Shown here one piece after another: positions 30,287 to 37,869 of a stretch of DNA of 64,000 nt. The notes beneath the pieces were generated by a model that was not told the DNA's origin, ran no database searches, and saw nothing but the letters and a program-made list of their open reading frames with translations. The DNA comes from UBA6220 sp041650375 (GTDB taxonomy: Bacteria > Patescibacteriota > Minisyncoccia > Minisyncoccales > Minisyncoccaceae), in the NCBI GenBank assembly GCA_041650375.1, contig JBAZLH010000003.1:1-64000 (forward strand), read 5' to 3'. The stretch's first letter is position 1. Each line of letters starts with the position of its first letter. The position numbers and the translations under genes were made by a program.

Positions 30287-31372
30287 TTAAGGTTCAAGTT
30301 TTTTCAAATCTTCCAAGGATTTTTTAATAAACTTTCCGAATTTGCGGTCCTTTCCCCTTTTTTCAATATCCGTCATTTCGTAATGCTCGGCTTCTTTTTT
30401 TAATTTAACATAATTTTCGTATTTGTTTTTGTCCAAAATTTTTGTGTCAACGGCTTTCAAAACCGCGCAACCCGATTCGTGGGTGTGCGTGCAGTCGGCG
30501 TATCGGCAATTTTCGGATAAAGCGATTATTTCATCAAAAACATTTTCCACGCCCTTGTTTGAGTCCGCAATCCCCACTTCTCTTGTTCCCGGATTATCTA
30601 TCACAATGCCGCCATTTTCCAAAAAATACATTTCCCGGGTTGTGGTCGTGTGTTTGCCCTTGCCCGTCCTGCGGCCGATTTCGCTTGTTTTAATTTCATT
30701 TTTTCCAAGCAATTTGTTTATTAGGGACGATTTTCCCACGCCGGATGAGCCGATAAAACAATAGGTTTTACCTTTCTCTATATAATTTACCAACTCCTTT
30801 AATCCTTGCTCGGTAATTATGCTAGTTGGGATAATATCAATATTGTCAAACCTGTTTTTGATTTCATTTATTTTCAGGTTTAATTCTTCTTCGGAAATCA
30901 AGTCGGCTTTATTCAAGATAACCGCGGGCTTGATTTTTCCTTCGTCTGCCAAAACTAAATATCTTTCCAGTCGGTTAAGGTTATAATCCCTGTCCACTGA
31001 CTCAACAATAAAAACAATATCAATGTTGGTGGCGATAATTTGAATGTCTTGTTTGTTATCGTATTTCTTACTGAGTATGGTTTTTCTTGGCAAAATTTTA
31101 TAGATAACCGCTGTTTCTTCGTCGGGCATGCTTATGGCAACCCAGTCACCAACCGCGGGATAGTCTTCCCTTTTTTTGGCATTGAATATTTGCTTGCCGG
31201 TTATTTTTGCCGGATATTCTCCATTTGCGCTTTTTATTTTATATAATTCTTTATGTTCGGCAATTACCCGGGCAACTGAATACTCCATTAAACCTAAAGA
31301 CGCTCGGTTTGATTCAAAAAAGTCGTTATAACCCAAGCTTTCCAATTCAATTTTTGCGTTTTCATTAATCAT
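30287..31372 (-). CDS. rsgA: Ribosome biogenesis GTPase RsgA
   Basis: A circularly permuted GTPase of 361 residues that acts late in 30S maturation. After an OB fold, the G motifs appear in permuted order: G4 NKAD (in VILNKADLISEEE), then G1 GSSGVGKSS, then G3 DNPGTREVG. The C-terminal zinc knuckle is CRYADCTHTHESGC. The ATG at 31372 lies just downstream of a TTGGCT-N17-TATAAT promoter, and the longer TTG start overlaps that promoter. In other bacteria RsgA releases RbfA from the 30S subunit. Confidence 0.95.
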   Translation of the reverse strand: MINENAKIELESLGYNDFFESNRASLGLMEYSVARVIAEHKELYKIKSANGEYPAKITGKQIFNAKKREDYPAVGDWVAISMPDEETAVIYKILPRKTILSKKYDNKQDIQIIATNIDIVFIVESVDRDYNLNRLERYLVLADEGKIKPAVILNKADLISEEELNLKINEIKNRFDNIDIIPTSIITEQGLKELVNYIEKGKTYCFIGSSGVGKSSLINKLLGKNEIKTSEIGRRTGKGKHTTTTREMYFLENGGIVIDNPGTREVGIADSNKGVENVFDEIIALSENCRYADCTHTHESGCAVLKAVDTKILDKNKYENYVKLKKEAEHYEMTDIEKRGKDRKFGKFIKKSLEDLKKLEP

Positions 31373-31385
31373 TTTTTCTGTTGTT

Positions 31386-31414
31386 ATTATACTTCTAAAA
31401 CCAAAAACAGCCAA
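31386..31414 (-). promoter_or_regulatory. Promoter of rsgA
   Basis: TTGGCT (31409-31414), a 17-nt spacer, then TATAAT (31386-31391). It belongs to the TTGGCG-type promoter set in this window. Confidence 0.7.
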
Positions 31415-31431
31415 TATTCAATTTTTTAAAT

Positions 31432-31461
31432 AAAAAAAGAGAAGGCTTGGGATTGCTTCTC
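31432..31461 (-). terminator. Terminator of the 31.5-kb gene pair
   Basis: GAGAAG/CTTCTC hairpin followed by seven T on the minus strand. Confidence 0.75.
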
Positions 31462-31464
31462 ATT

Positions 31465-31782
31465 TTAAAAATCTTTTTCGATCATGGTTTGATAACCATG
31501 CTCTTGCAGCTTTTCGGCCAAATGCAGGGCGTGTGGAAGAAATTTAGTTCTTCTTACCAAGAGACTGACTTTGTTCGCGTCTATTGAGATTATATCATTG
31601 CCGTGGGCAAAAAATTCTATAATTCCCGCGCCGATTATGCCCATTTCGTAGCGGCCGAATCCTTCATCTTTGCCATCGGGATTCCAGGTTATAATGACTC
31701 CCGCTTCTCGGGCAATTTTAATAACCCCTTTCATTTTTAATTCATTTCTGCTTTTCGTTGCAATGCTTTGCGTTTCGCTCAT
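31465..31782 (-). CDS. Uncharacterised 105-residue protein
   Basis: A soluble protein with no recognised family. A strong ribosome site (AGGAGG, 6 nt before ATG) supports the start. The sequence contains IIGAGIIEFFAHGNDIISID and a C-terminal helix (LHLAEKLQEHGYQTM). It is probably co-transcribed with the zinc-ribbon gene 9 nt upstream. Confidence 0.65.
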   Translation of the reverse strand: MSETQSIATKSRNELKMKGVIKIAREAGVIITWNPDGKDEGFGRYEMGIIGAGIIEFFAHGNDIISIDANKVSLLVRRTKFLPHALHLAEKLQEHGYQTMIEKDF

Positions 31783-31791
31783 TTTTTCCTC

Positions 31792-32106
31792 CTAAAACAT
31801 AATCGGCTTATCGCTTACGTGCCAAGCGCCCAGGTCAAAGTTTTCTTTGGGCCTTTCGCTGGTCCATTTTCCGTCTTTTCCCACCCAGCGGATTTTTTCC
31901 CATTCGCCATTCACCTCTTCAAAGCCGAAAGTTTTATGGTTGATAGCATTATTGCAATTCGGACAACGCCACTCCGCGTCCATTGCCTCGGAAGGCATGT
32001 TCTCAAGAGTCAAAAGCTCTCCGCAATGTTCACATAAGCCAAGCCCGGCGGGATGAACTATTCTTTGATAACCCGCCGGCACAGTAATCTTTTTTTGTTT
32101 TTTCAA
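31792..32106 (-). CDS. Zinc-ribbon protein
   Basis: About 104 residues. Two CXXC pairs, CEHCGE and CPNCNN, lie 25 residues apart and would bind one zinc. The C-terminal part is Trp-rich (GEWEKIRWVGKDGKWTSE). I start at a TTG (32106), because the upstream TTG at 32133 overlaps the -10 box and an AGAGGTG ribosome site is correctly spaced for 32106. First gene of a two-gene operon. Zinc ribbons of this kind usually bind nucleic acid or protein; role unknown. Confidence 0.7.
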   Translation of the reverse strand: MKKQKKITVPAGYQRIVHPAGLGLCEHCGELLTLENMPSEAMDAEWRCPNCNNAINHKTFGFEEVNGEWEKIRWVGKDGKWTSERPKENFDLGAWHVSDKPIMF

Positions 32107-32124
32107 GGTTGCACCTCTAAAATA

Positions 32125-32153
32125 TTTATACAATATTAAATGATTTTTGTCAA
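32125..32153 (-). promoter_or_regulatory. Promoter of the zinc-ribbon operon
   Basis: TTGACA (32148-32153), a 17-nt spacer, then TATAAA (32125-32130). Confidence 0.75.
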
Positions 32154-32186
32154 AAAACCGCCAACTGGCAGCCGGGCTTAGACCTA

Positions 32187-32558
32187 TTAACTTTTCTTTT
32201 TAGAAAAAAACACATCCTTCTTGCCGAATTCCAAAAACATAAGCGAGACCAGGCCCAAGGTTATGCCAATTAATTTTTCGCGAGTAAGTTCTTCTTCAAA
32301 AATCACAATTCCCACTATTGAAAGTATAATAACGTTAAAAGTTATTAATATAACGGTGGCAACGGGGATGTCTTCTTTTTCATAACTGGCAACTAAAAAT
32401 ATCATGGCGATGATATAAAAAAACATCGTAGAGGCAAATAAGATAATCCCACCCTCCGACCTTACCCATTCCGCCGCGAATATGTCCCCTACGGTTAAGA
32501 CAATTCCTCCTATTAAAAGCGTTACCAGTGGCGATAATTTATTGAATAATTTTTTCAT
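32187..32558 (-). CDS. SMR/EamA-like four-span membrane protein (second of pair)
   Basis: A 123-residue protein with four membrane spans and a basic C-terminus (SKKKS). Motifs GDIFAAEWVRSEG in span 1 to loop 1, and FEEELTREKLIGITLGLVSL in the last span, resemble the small multidrug resistance/EamA fold. It lies 9 nt after a paralogue with matching motifs. The pair probably forms a heterodimeric transporter; substrate unknown. Confidence 0.75.
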   Translation of the reverse strand: MKKLFNKLSPLVTLLIGGIVLTVGDIFAAEWVRSEGGIILFASTMFFYIIAMIFLVASYEKEDIPVATVILITFNVIILSIVGIVIFEEELTREKLIGITLGLVSLMFLEFGKKDVFFSKKKS

Positions 32559-32567
32559 TCCGTGTTT

Positions 32568-32879
32568 TTATAAAAGAATAAGCGCCACTACGCCGGTCGC
32601 GATGCCGCACAATTCAAATTTTGTTATGTTTTCCTTGAATAAAAATTTACCCACCACGCATAAGGTCACTACGTTGAATATTTCCAGCGTGATAGAGGCG
32701 ACGGCGATGTTCGTAAATTTATAACTGAAAATTAAAAAAGTTAATCCGATTATGTAAAAAAGTATTACTGATAAATACAGCATTTTTCCCTTGGACTTTA
32801 TATACATTCCGGCGAAAATATCTCCAACCGTCAAGGCTAGCCCGCCCAAAAAAAGTAATAATATGTAATCAGGTGTCAT
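32568..32879 (-). CDS. SMR/EamA-like four-span membrane protein (first of pair)
   Basis: A 103-residue paralogue of the next gene with four spans. It has GDIFAGMYIKSKG (compare GDIFAAEWVRSEG) and FKENITKFELCGIATGVVAL at the last span. Members of such pairs often insert in opposite orientations. A TATAAA box with short spacing to the ATG lies just upstream, besides the stronger promoter at 32937-32965. Confidence 0.75.
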   Translation of the reverse strand: MTPDYILLLFLGGLALTVGDIFAGMYIKSKGKMLYLSVILFYIIGLTFLIFSYKFTNIAVASITLEIFNVVTLCVVGKFLFKENITKFELCGIATGVVALILL

Positions 32880-32936
32880 TTAAAAATTTTATAGCAATTT
32901 AATTGATATATATTGTCCAGAAAAGCAAACAAGATT

Positions 32937-32965
32937 ATTATATCCGCCAATTTTCAAAAAAGCAA
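32937..32965 (-). promoter_or_regulatory. Promoter upstream of the SMR-like pair
   Basis: TTGCTT (32960-32965), a 17-nt spacer, then TATAAT (32937-32942). It is nearly identical over about 38 bp to the promoter at 20947-20975. Confidence 0.65.
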
Positions 32966-32984
32966 CGCGAGATTAATTTGGTAA

Positions 32985-33011
32985 ATAAAAAAAGAGGTTA
33001 AGTATCCTCTT
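32985..33011 (-). terminator. Terminator of the 33.0-kb gene
   Basis: GAGGATACTTAACCTC hairpin overlapping the stop codon region, then seven T on the minus strand. Confidence 0.65.
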
Positions 33012-33324
33012 CTATGGTTGCCGTGCAATAAAGGAATGAGAAGTCAAAAATTAGTAGTCCGATATTTGCTAAGGAAATAGGGCCGCTATCCAGAGATGCT
33101 GTGATTATAACATAGATCATTGATATGGCCATGAAAATCATTACCAGGAAAACTATTATTGGATTTCTTTTAATAAAAATTATTCCGGAAAAGAATAGCG
33201 ACGCTACAAATATGGTAAAAATTAACCATTCTCTGCCGGGGTAAATGACTAATCCGTACATGCATACAAGTCCGAGCGCGATAGACCACAATATCCCGGA
33301 TGCAATTTTGTTTTTTAGTTCCAT
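32998..33324 (-). CDS. Small four-span membrane protein
   Basis: A 108-residue protein with about four spans and an acidic end (TIEEDT). AGAGGA precedes the ATG as a ribosome site. Its promoter and upstream palindrome are shared in form with the next gene at 33.5 kb, so the two may be co-regulated. Function unknown. Confidence 0.65.
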   Translation of the reverse strand: MELKNKIASGILWSIALGLVCMYGLVIYPGREWLIFTIFVASLFFSGIIFIKRNPIIVFLVMIFMAISMIYVIITASLDSGPISLANIGLLIFDFSFLYCTATIEEDT

Positions 33325-33393
33325 TTTTTCCTCTTTTTCGATTGTTCAATCTACTACTCTGTAAGCATAAAACATCTCTTGCGAGATACTCAC

Positions 33394-33452
33394 ACAATAC
33401 AATAATAATCGTATTTAGTCAAGAATGTTTGGGAAATAACTTCCCAAACATT
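33394..33452 (-). promoter_or_regulatory. Promoter and upstream palindrome of the 33.0-kb gene
   Basis: TTGACT (33417-33422), a 17-nt spacer, then TATTGT (33394-33399). A palindrome AATGTTTGGGAA/TTCCCAAACATT (33424-33452) abuts the -35 box. The same arrangement recurs at 33765-33824. Confidence 0.65.
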
Positions 33453-33471
33453 TTGTAGGGTTGTGTATAAA

Positions 33472-33499
33472 AAAAAGAAGGACTAACCGATGATCCTTC
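33472..33499 (-). terminator. Terminator of the 33.5-kb gene
   Basis: GAAGGA/TCCTTC hairpin overlapping the end of the gene, followed by eight T on the minus strand. Confidence 0.65.
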
Positions 33500-33758
33500 A
33501 CGTTTTCAGCACTTCGGAAATATTCCAGTCAGTGGCCCAGTCGTGTGCTATGGCACCACGGAATATAAGGAGTAGTAGTGACACTACGATAAGGACAATT
33601 CCGAAAAATAGTAATAATGGGCCATACCTGATTTGAGCCGTTAATGTTTGAAACATTAACCATGCTCCCAGTAGAAACGCGATTACTGCTCCTGTTAAGC
33701 AAATAAACATCGTCGCCCTTTTCTCTCTCGGAGAAAATTCTCCTTCCAAATGAACCAT
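33498..33758 (-). CDS. Small two-span membrane protein
   Basis: About 86 residues from the ATG at 33758 (MVHLEGEFSPREKRATMF). Two spans lie near residues 20-38 and 48-66, and the tail contains WATDWNISEVLK. The -10 box TATTGT is 6 nt before this ATG, so the mRNA is probably leaderless; longer starts would overlap the promoter. Function unknown. Confidence 0.65.
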   Translation of the reverse strand: MVHLEGEFSPREKRATMFICLTGAVIAFLLGAWLMFQTLTAQIRYGPLLLFFGIVLIVVSLLLLIFRGAIAHDWATDWNISEVLKT

Positions 33759-33764
33759 AATAAA

Positions 33765-33824
33765 ACAATACAATAATAATTCTATTTAGTCAAGAATGTT
33801 TGGGGCTTTATGCCCCAAACATTC
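33765..33824 (-). promoter_or_regulatory. Promoter and upstream palindrome of the 33.5-kb gene
   Basis: TTGACT (33788-33793), a 17-nt spacer, then TATTGT (33765-33770). The palindrome GAATGTTTGGGGC/GCCCCAAACATTC (33794-33824) abuts the -35 box. Confidence 0.7.
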
Positions 33825-33839
33825 TGTTGAGTTGTGTAT

Positions 33840-33866
33840 AAAAAACAGCAAGAATTAATCTTGCTT
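33840..33866 (-). terminator. Terminator of the 57-residue Cys protein gene
   Basis: AAGCAAGATTAATTCTTGCT hairpin followed by GTTTTTT on the minus strand, starting right after the stop codon. Confidence 0.7.
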
Positions 33867-34040
33867 TTATCGGAAGTAATTGTTTTCCAATCGTTCCATC
33901 CCTTCGCGGATGCACGGCGGCCGGCATTCTCCGGGGTTCCATTCTTCATGGCGGCAGCTAGTTATGTTTGCGGGGGTACGTTCGTTGTCATACAATCCTT
34001 CGTCACATACTTCTTTGTCAAATGGGCAAATTACAACCAT
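33867..34040 (-). CDS. Small Cys-rich protein (57 residues)
   Basis: It starts MVVICPFDKEVCDEGLYDNE and continues to an RPPCIREGMERLENNYFR-type C-terminus. Five cysteines (positions 5, 12, 29, 39, 43) and a His at 31 could form a metal site. A promoter TTGAAT-N16-TATTAT leaves about 9 nt before the ATG, and a clean terminator follows the stop. These signals support a real gene. The opposite-strand ORF here is a shadow. Family unknown. Confidence 0.65.
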   Translation of the reverse strand: MVVICPFDKEVCDEGLYDNERTPANITSCRHEEWNPGECRPPCIREGMERLENNYFR

Positions 34041-34264
34041 TGTTTTTGAATAATAGCATCATTCGTAAAATATTCAAGGTTAAACAAAAAGCGCCAACAA
34101 GGCTTTTAATTACTAGTTAGCCATTCTTTTAGGCTTTTAATGGTTTGATTCGGGGGAACGCCAATCACAATATGAAAAGGTGGAATGTTTTGTTATTAGG
34201 AGGTCCGGCTTTAATTCGGGGCACTGGGTCAAATTTAGAACTTTTTGAGGTTTATACTAAATTA
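34041..34264. other. Gap without a clear gene
   Basis: A TTGGCG box with a CTTTTTGTTT spacer (around 34085-34095) resembles the recurrent promoter. A 44-codon plus-strand ORF from about 34172 runs into the end of the next gene and has no supporting signals. I see nothing else. Confidence 0.3.
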
Positions 34265-34834
34265 TTAAGAATTGAATTTAGCCATAATTTCTTGAATCGA
34301 GTTTAACGGAGAATAAAAAAAGCTATTTAAAAATAGGTCTATTCGCTTAATTAAGATTATATCAAAGCAGTCGGGAATATTTCCTGGGCATACGTTATAA
34401 TAATAACGGGAAGAAAAATCGAAATTCTTTGGAGTTGGAATTAGTGATTGTATTGTGCTGTCAAATAAAGAGACCAAAGGAAATATTAATAGAATAATTA
34501 TAAGAAAAAGCAATAGAGATTTTTTTAGAGTTAATGTATTTTTTTTAATAACTAATCTAAAAAATAAAATAAGCAATACGCTAATAGTTATTATTAATTC
34601 CAGTATGAGCCATTTCCATGATATATTTAGAACAAAGAATGAAATAATTCTAGATATTAAAGATACAGCAATTCCGGATATTAATTGGTAAAGAAATAAA
34701 TTTTTGAAAGATTGCCTATAAGTTATATCCTTGTTAAAAAAATTTTTATAAATAAAATAAAAAATAGTATTAGCAAGAATAATAGAAATAGTAAAACAAA
34801 AGAATAAAGATCCCAGGTAAGTTATTTTATCCAT
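34265..34834 (-). CDS. Five-span membrane protein, AT-rich
   Basis: A 189-residue protein with about five spans and a C-terminal outside domain containing VCPGNIPDCFD. It uses many Ile, Leu, Phe and Lys codons and is more AT-rich than the core genes. Promoter TTGGCG-N17-TATAAT lies 28 nt upstream. No family recognised. Confidence 0.6.
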   Translation of the reverse strand: MDKITYLGSLFFCFTISIILANTIFYFIYKNFFNKDITYRQSFKNLFLYQLISGIAVSLISRIISFFVLNISWKWLILELIITISVLLILFFRLVIKKNTLTLKKSLLLFLIIILLIFPLVSLFDSTIQSLIPTPKNFDFSSRYYYNVCPGNIPDCFDIILIKRIDLFLNSFFYSPLNSIQEIMAKFNS

Positions 34835-34861
34835 GATAATAGTAAAATTAATCTTTTAAAT

Positions 34862-34890
34862 ATTATATCCCCAAAAACAAAAACCGCCAA
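34862..34890 (-). promoter_or_regulatory. Promoter of the 34.3-kb membrane protein gene
   Basis: TTGGCG (34885-34890), a 17-nt spacer rich in T and G, then TATAAT (34862-34867). Confidence 0.75.
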
Positions 34891-34914
34891 TCCGTCAGTT
34901 TTAAGGAATTTAAA

Positions 34915-34945
34915 GAATGTTTAGGGGTCAGACCCCTAAACATTC
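34915..34945. repeat. Perfect palindrome with GGGGTCAGACCCC core
   Basis: Arms GAATGTTTAGGGGTC and GACCCCTAAACATTC (15 bp each) around a single A. It lies just downstream of dus and just upstream of the next promoter. It is part of a roughly 90-bp unit repeated near 37.3 and 38.9 kb. Confidence 0.9.
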
Positions 34946-34950
34946 AATTT

Positions 34951-35922
34951 TTATTCACACTCCCCTCGCTTTTCGTTTTTGTTTAAGCGCAAAATAAATT
35001 CTTCAACTAATTTTTCAACTTCAAGGCAATTTTGGGTTTCCATTAACCTATCCCTAAGTTCTCTAGCACCATTAAACCCTTTTGCGTATGCGTGAAAATG
35101 TTTTTTCATAACATTAAACTGCTTGGGATTATTAAAAAGCTCCACATGTTCAATTATGGCTTTTAGTTTTTCTTTAATAGTGGGCAATCTATCAGAAAAA
35201 AACCAAGGATTCCCTATAGTTGCCCTTCCAATCATAATTCCATCAATTTTATTTTCTTTAACCAGTTCGTAAGCTTGCGTAAGAGTTTTAACATCTCCAT
35301 TTCCAATAATTAATGTATCCGGAGAATATAAATCCCTTAATTCCACAATTTCTTTCGCTAAATTCCATTGCGCGGGAGAATGATACAATTCTTTTCTGGT
35401 GCGAAAATGTATAGTAAGCGCAGCAATATTTTCCTTTAAAAGAGGCGTAATCCATTCAGCGATTTGATTTTCATTGTAACCAACTCGAGTTTTTACCGAA
35501 ACCGGAATTTTCTTTGCTCCTTCCTTTGTCGCTCTAATAATTTGTTTTGCTAAATCAACATCTTTTATTAATGCTGCGCCGGCCCCTTTCTCTTCTATGA
35601 TTTTATCGGGGCAGCCCATATTAATATCAATACCGTCAAAACCAAATCTTTCAATCTCCTCCGCTGCTTTTTTAAAATATGATGGATCTGAACCAAAAAT
35701 CTGGGCGACTATCGGATGTTCCTTCGGAGAGAATTTTAAATTTTTAAGACATCCTTCACGGCTTTTGGAAAATAATCCAACAACAGAAACAAATTCTGTC
35801 CAAAAAACATCCGGTCTGCCATGTCTTAAAAGCATATGCCTAAATGCATCGTCAGTAACTCCCGACATTGGAGCCGCAACAAAAATCGGCTTTTTTAGTT
35901 TTTTCCAGAAATTAGATTGCAT
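34951..35922 (-). CDS. dus: tRNA-dihydrouridine synthase
   Basis: A 323-residue flavin enzyme that reduces uridines in tRNA to dihydrouridine. It shows the N-terminal AAPMSGVTDDAFR, the catalytic-Cys segment DINMGCPDK (Cys near 103), KTRVGY, IHFRTRKELY and the FMN phosphate site IGNGDVKT with GIMIGRATIGNPW. The DusA, B or C subgroup is not resolved; overall it looks DusB-like. Confidence 0.93.
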   Translation of the reverse strand: MQSNFWKKLKKPIFVAAPMSGVTDDAFRHMLLRHGRPDVFWTEFVSVVGLFSKSREGCLKNLKFSPKEHPIVAQIFGSDPSYFKKAAEEIERFGFDGIDINMGCPDKIIEEKGAGAALIKDVDLAKQIIRATKEGAKKIPVSVKTRVGYNENQIAEWITPLLKENIAALTIHFRTRKELYHSPAQWNLAKEIVELRDLYSPDTLIIGNGDVKTLTQAYELVKENKIDGIMIGRATIGNPWFFSDRLPTIKEKLKAIIEHVELFNNPKQFNVMKKHFHAYAKGFNGARELRDRLMETQNCLEVEKLVEEFILRLNKNEKRGECE

Positions 35923-35945
35923 ATCAATTAACGAGAGTTAATTGA

Positions 35946-35969
35946 CGCCTGATTCAAAAGAATCAGACG
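35946..35969. repeat. Palindrome CGCCTGATTC...GAATCAGACG
   Basis: Arms CGCCTGATTC and GAATCAGACG around AAAA. It is the second copy of the element at 10833-10856. Confidence 0.6.
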
Positions 35970-36066
35970 CACCATAATATCTTTTAATTAGTATAAGAAT
36001 TCTTTGGGTGTCTTGTGATTCTTGAATGAAGTATCAGTGTCACCTGATTTTGAGTCTAAAATGTCA

Positions 36067-36465
36067 CTAAAATAAACAATATCGTTCCCAACCACTAGTT
36101 AGTAATGCGCTTAAGATAAACCAAGACGCAAAATAAAATATTGGAAAAATTATTAAAAAACTAAAAAGAAAGAAAAAACGATTTAGTAAAGACTTTTCTT
36201 CTCTAATATTTTTAATATTATAATTTTTTAAAGCGAATGCCCATAAAAACGATATTATTAAAATAATAAAACTAAAAAAACCATACAGCCCTAACGTGAA
36301 ACCAGCAAAATCTAAGCCTGAATCAGGATGATACACTAAATTAATTAACAGATACTTTATTATGTTGTGGATAAAAACGTATAAGCCTAATAAGCCAATC
36401 AAAAAGAAACAGTTGGCTGGAAAATTTCTGAATAAATATCCAAAATTAGTGATTATTTTTTTCAT
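36067..36465 (-). CDS. Four-span membrane protein
   Basis: A 132-residue protein with about three to four spans and a basic loop (NIKNIREEKSLLNRF). Promoter TTGGCG-N17-TATAAT (36490-36518) precedes it. No family recognised. Confidence 0.6.
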   Translation of the reverse strand: MKKIITNFGYLFRNFPANCFFLIGLLGLYVFIHNIIKYLLINLVYHPDSGLDFAGFTLGLYGFFSFIILIISFLWAFALKNYNIKNIREEKSLLNRFFFLFSFLIIFPIFYFASWFILSALLTSGWERYCLF

Positions 36466-36489
36466 AGAATTAAATATCGTCTTTCAAAT

Positions 36490-36518
36490 ATTATATCTCA
36501 CAAACCAAAAAGCGCCAA
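36490..36518 (-). promoter_or_regulatory. Promoter of the 36.1-kb membrane protein gene
   Basis: TTGGCG (36513-36518), a 17-nt spacer, then TATAAT (36490-36495). Confidence 0.75.
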
Positions 36519-36580
36519 TGATGGCGCTTGGAATTTATGGGGTCAGGACGAACTCGGAACCTTTTTGAGAGTACAAATCT

Positions 36581-37252
36581 CTATTCCTTAGCTCCTGCGT
36601 CTTTTAAAATTTGGATAATTTTTGGTTGAATGTTATTTTTGATGGCCCAACTTAAGACACTTTCATTAAATGCTATTGTATTTACGTCCGCCCCGGCACT
36701 AATTAATTTTTTAACAATATTAATATTTTGATAAAATAATGCATTCATTAGTGCCGTATATCCATTATTATCTTTTTCATTTACGTCCGCCCCGGCGTTA
36801 ATTAAATTTTCGATTGTATATATATTTGCGTTTTCAGATGCGTATCTTGTATCTATTCCGTCAGAAGTTCCTCCATTAAGAGATGCCCACATTAATGCAG
36901 TTTTTCCATTTATGTCTTTCGTATTAATATCGGCTCCATTTTTAATTAATTCATTAACAATGGAAGATCTCCCTAAAAATGATGCATATATTAAAGCCGG
37001 TAAATCGTAGAGAGAACTTTTTGCATTTACGTCCGCCCCGGCGTTAACTAGTTCTTGCATCTCATAAAAATTTCCAGAACTTATAGCCCCTATCAAAGCT
37101 AGGTTTTTATAATTTTGAATTTCCAGTTTTTGTTGTTGTATTATCAATTGCTTTTCTTGTATTGTTTTATTCCAAAGATAAAAACCGGCAGCTCCGGCTA
37201 AAATCAAAACTACTAAAATTATTATAAAAATTGAAAGTTGTTTTTTGTTCAT
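36581..37252 (-). CDS. Membrane-anchored ankyrin-repeat protein
   Basis: A protein of about 223 residues. A cytoplasmic tip MNKKQ, a single span (about residues 7-27) and a short coiled coil (EKQLIIQQQKLEIQNYK) precede four to five ankyrin repeats. The repeat signature NAGADVN or SAGADVN occurs repeatedly, with TALMWASLNGG and TALMNALFYQ helices. The DNA for the loop CGTCCGCCCCGGC is repeated almost exactly, so the repeats expanded recently. The ATG at 37252 is 7 nt after the -10 box. Likely a protein-binding surface module. Confidence 0.85.
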   Translation of the reverse strand: MNKKQLSIFIIILVVLILAGAAGFYLWNKTIQEKQLIIQQQKLEIQNYKNLALIGAISSGNFYEMQELVNAGADVNAKSSLYDLPALIYASFLGRSSIVNELIKNGADINTKDINGKTALMWASLNGGTSDGIDTRYASENANIYTIENLINAGADVNEKDNNGYTALMNALFYQNINIVKKLISAGADVNTIAFNESVLSWAIKNNIQPKIIQILKDAGAKE

Positions 37253-37259
37253 TAAAAAT

Positions 37260-37288
37260 ATTATATCCCCAAAAACAAAAAGCGCCAA
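37260..37288 (-). promoter_or_regulatory. Promoter of the ankyrin gene, leaderless
   Basis: TTGGCG (37283-37288), a 17-nt spacer, then TATAAT (37260-37265); ATG 7 nt later. Confidence 0.8.
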
Positions 37289-37313
37289 TCCGTCAGTTTT
37301 AAGGAATTTCAAA

Positions 37314-37342
37314 AATGTTTAGGGGTCAGACCCCCAAACATT
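37314..37342. repeat. Palindrome with GGGGTCAGACCCC core
   Basis: AATGTTTAGGGGTC and GACCCCCAAACATT around A, with one A/C mismatch. Part of the repeated ~90-bp unit. Confidence 0.85.
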
Positions 37343-37395
37343 CAATTATTCACAATCCCACTCACTCAAACCTTTTCCAATTTTTTAATATAAAA

Positions 37396-37420
37396 AAAGA
37401 GCTGAATTGCTTCAGCGCGT
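37396..37420 (-). terminator. Terminator of the 37.4-kb gene
   Basis: GCTGAAGCAATTCAGC hairpin then TCTTTTTTT on the minus strand, overlapping the stop codon. Confidence 0.65.
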
Positions 37421-37741
37421 TATAATTACTTCTTTTTTAAGTAATATTATTGCAATGATTAATCCCATGAGCAACCATCCCCACAGCGGAACCCAAGGAG
37501 AAATTATTCCTAAAATTACTAGGAATGCCCCTAAGATTAACAAAATAACAGAAAATATGAATATTGGGATAATCAGGACTCCGATAATAAATCCAATTAT
37601 AGACCCTATTGGTCCGTAAAACATTAATCCAGCAATTGCCCCTATGAAACCGCAAATTATGCTGAAAAAAATTATTTTCATGCCGTCGTCAGTTGGTGGT
37701 GGCCCTCGCTCTTCAATACAAATTTTGATACAGTCATCCAT
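37412..37741 (-). CDS. Small glycine- and isoleucine-rich membrane protein
   Basis: A 109-residue protein. A short polar N-terminus with two Cys (MDDCIKICIEERGPPP) precedes about three spans (near residues 24-42, 46-75, 80-102). No family recognised. A short leader without a clear ribosome site. Confidence 0.6.
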   Translation of the reverse strand: MDDCIKICIEERGPPPTDDGMKIIFFSIICGFIGAIAGLMFYGPIGSIIGFIIGVLIIPIFIFSVILLILGAFLVILGIISPWVPLWGWLLMGLIIAIILLKKEVIITR

Positions 37742-37869
37742 ATAAAATCACCGTAATTTTCAATGAACTCATCGGACTTAATCCTCGTTCGTCTAAACAA
37801 TAAACTATTTATCAATAATTGTCAAAACAAAAAAGCGCCAATGCCGGCGCTTTAATTTAATCAATTTTT

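Noticed and set aside
33834..34049. Plus-strand ORF opposite the Cys-rich gene
   Set aside because: Promoter, start, terminator and Cys pattern all support the minus-strand gene instead.
34172..34306. 44-codon plus-strand ORF starting MKRWNVLLLGG
   Set aside because: It overlaps the end of the convergent membrane-protein gene and has no promoter or ribosome site I can support.
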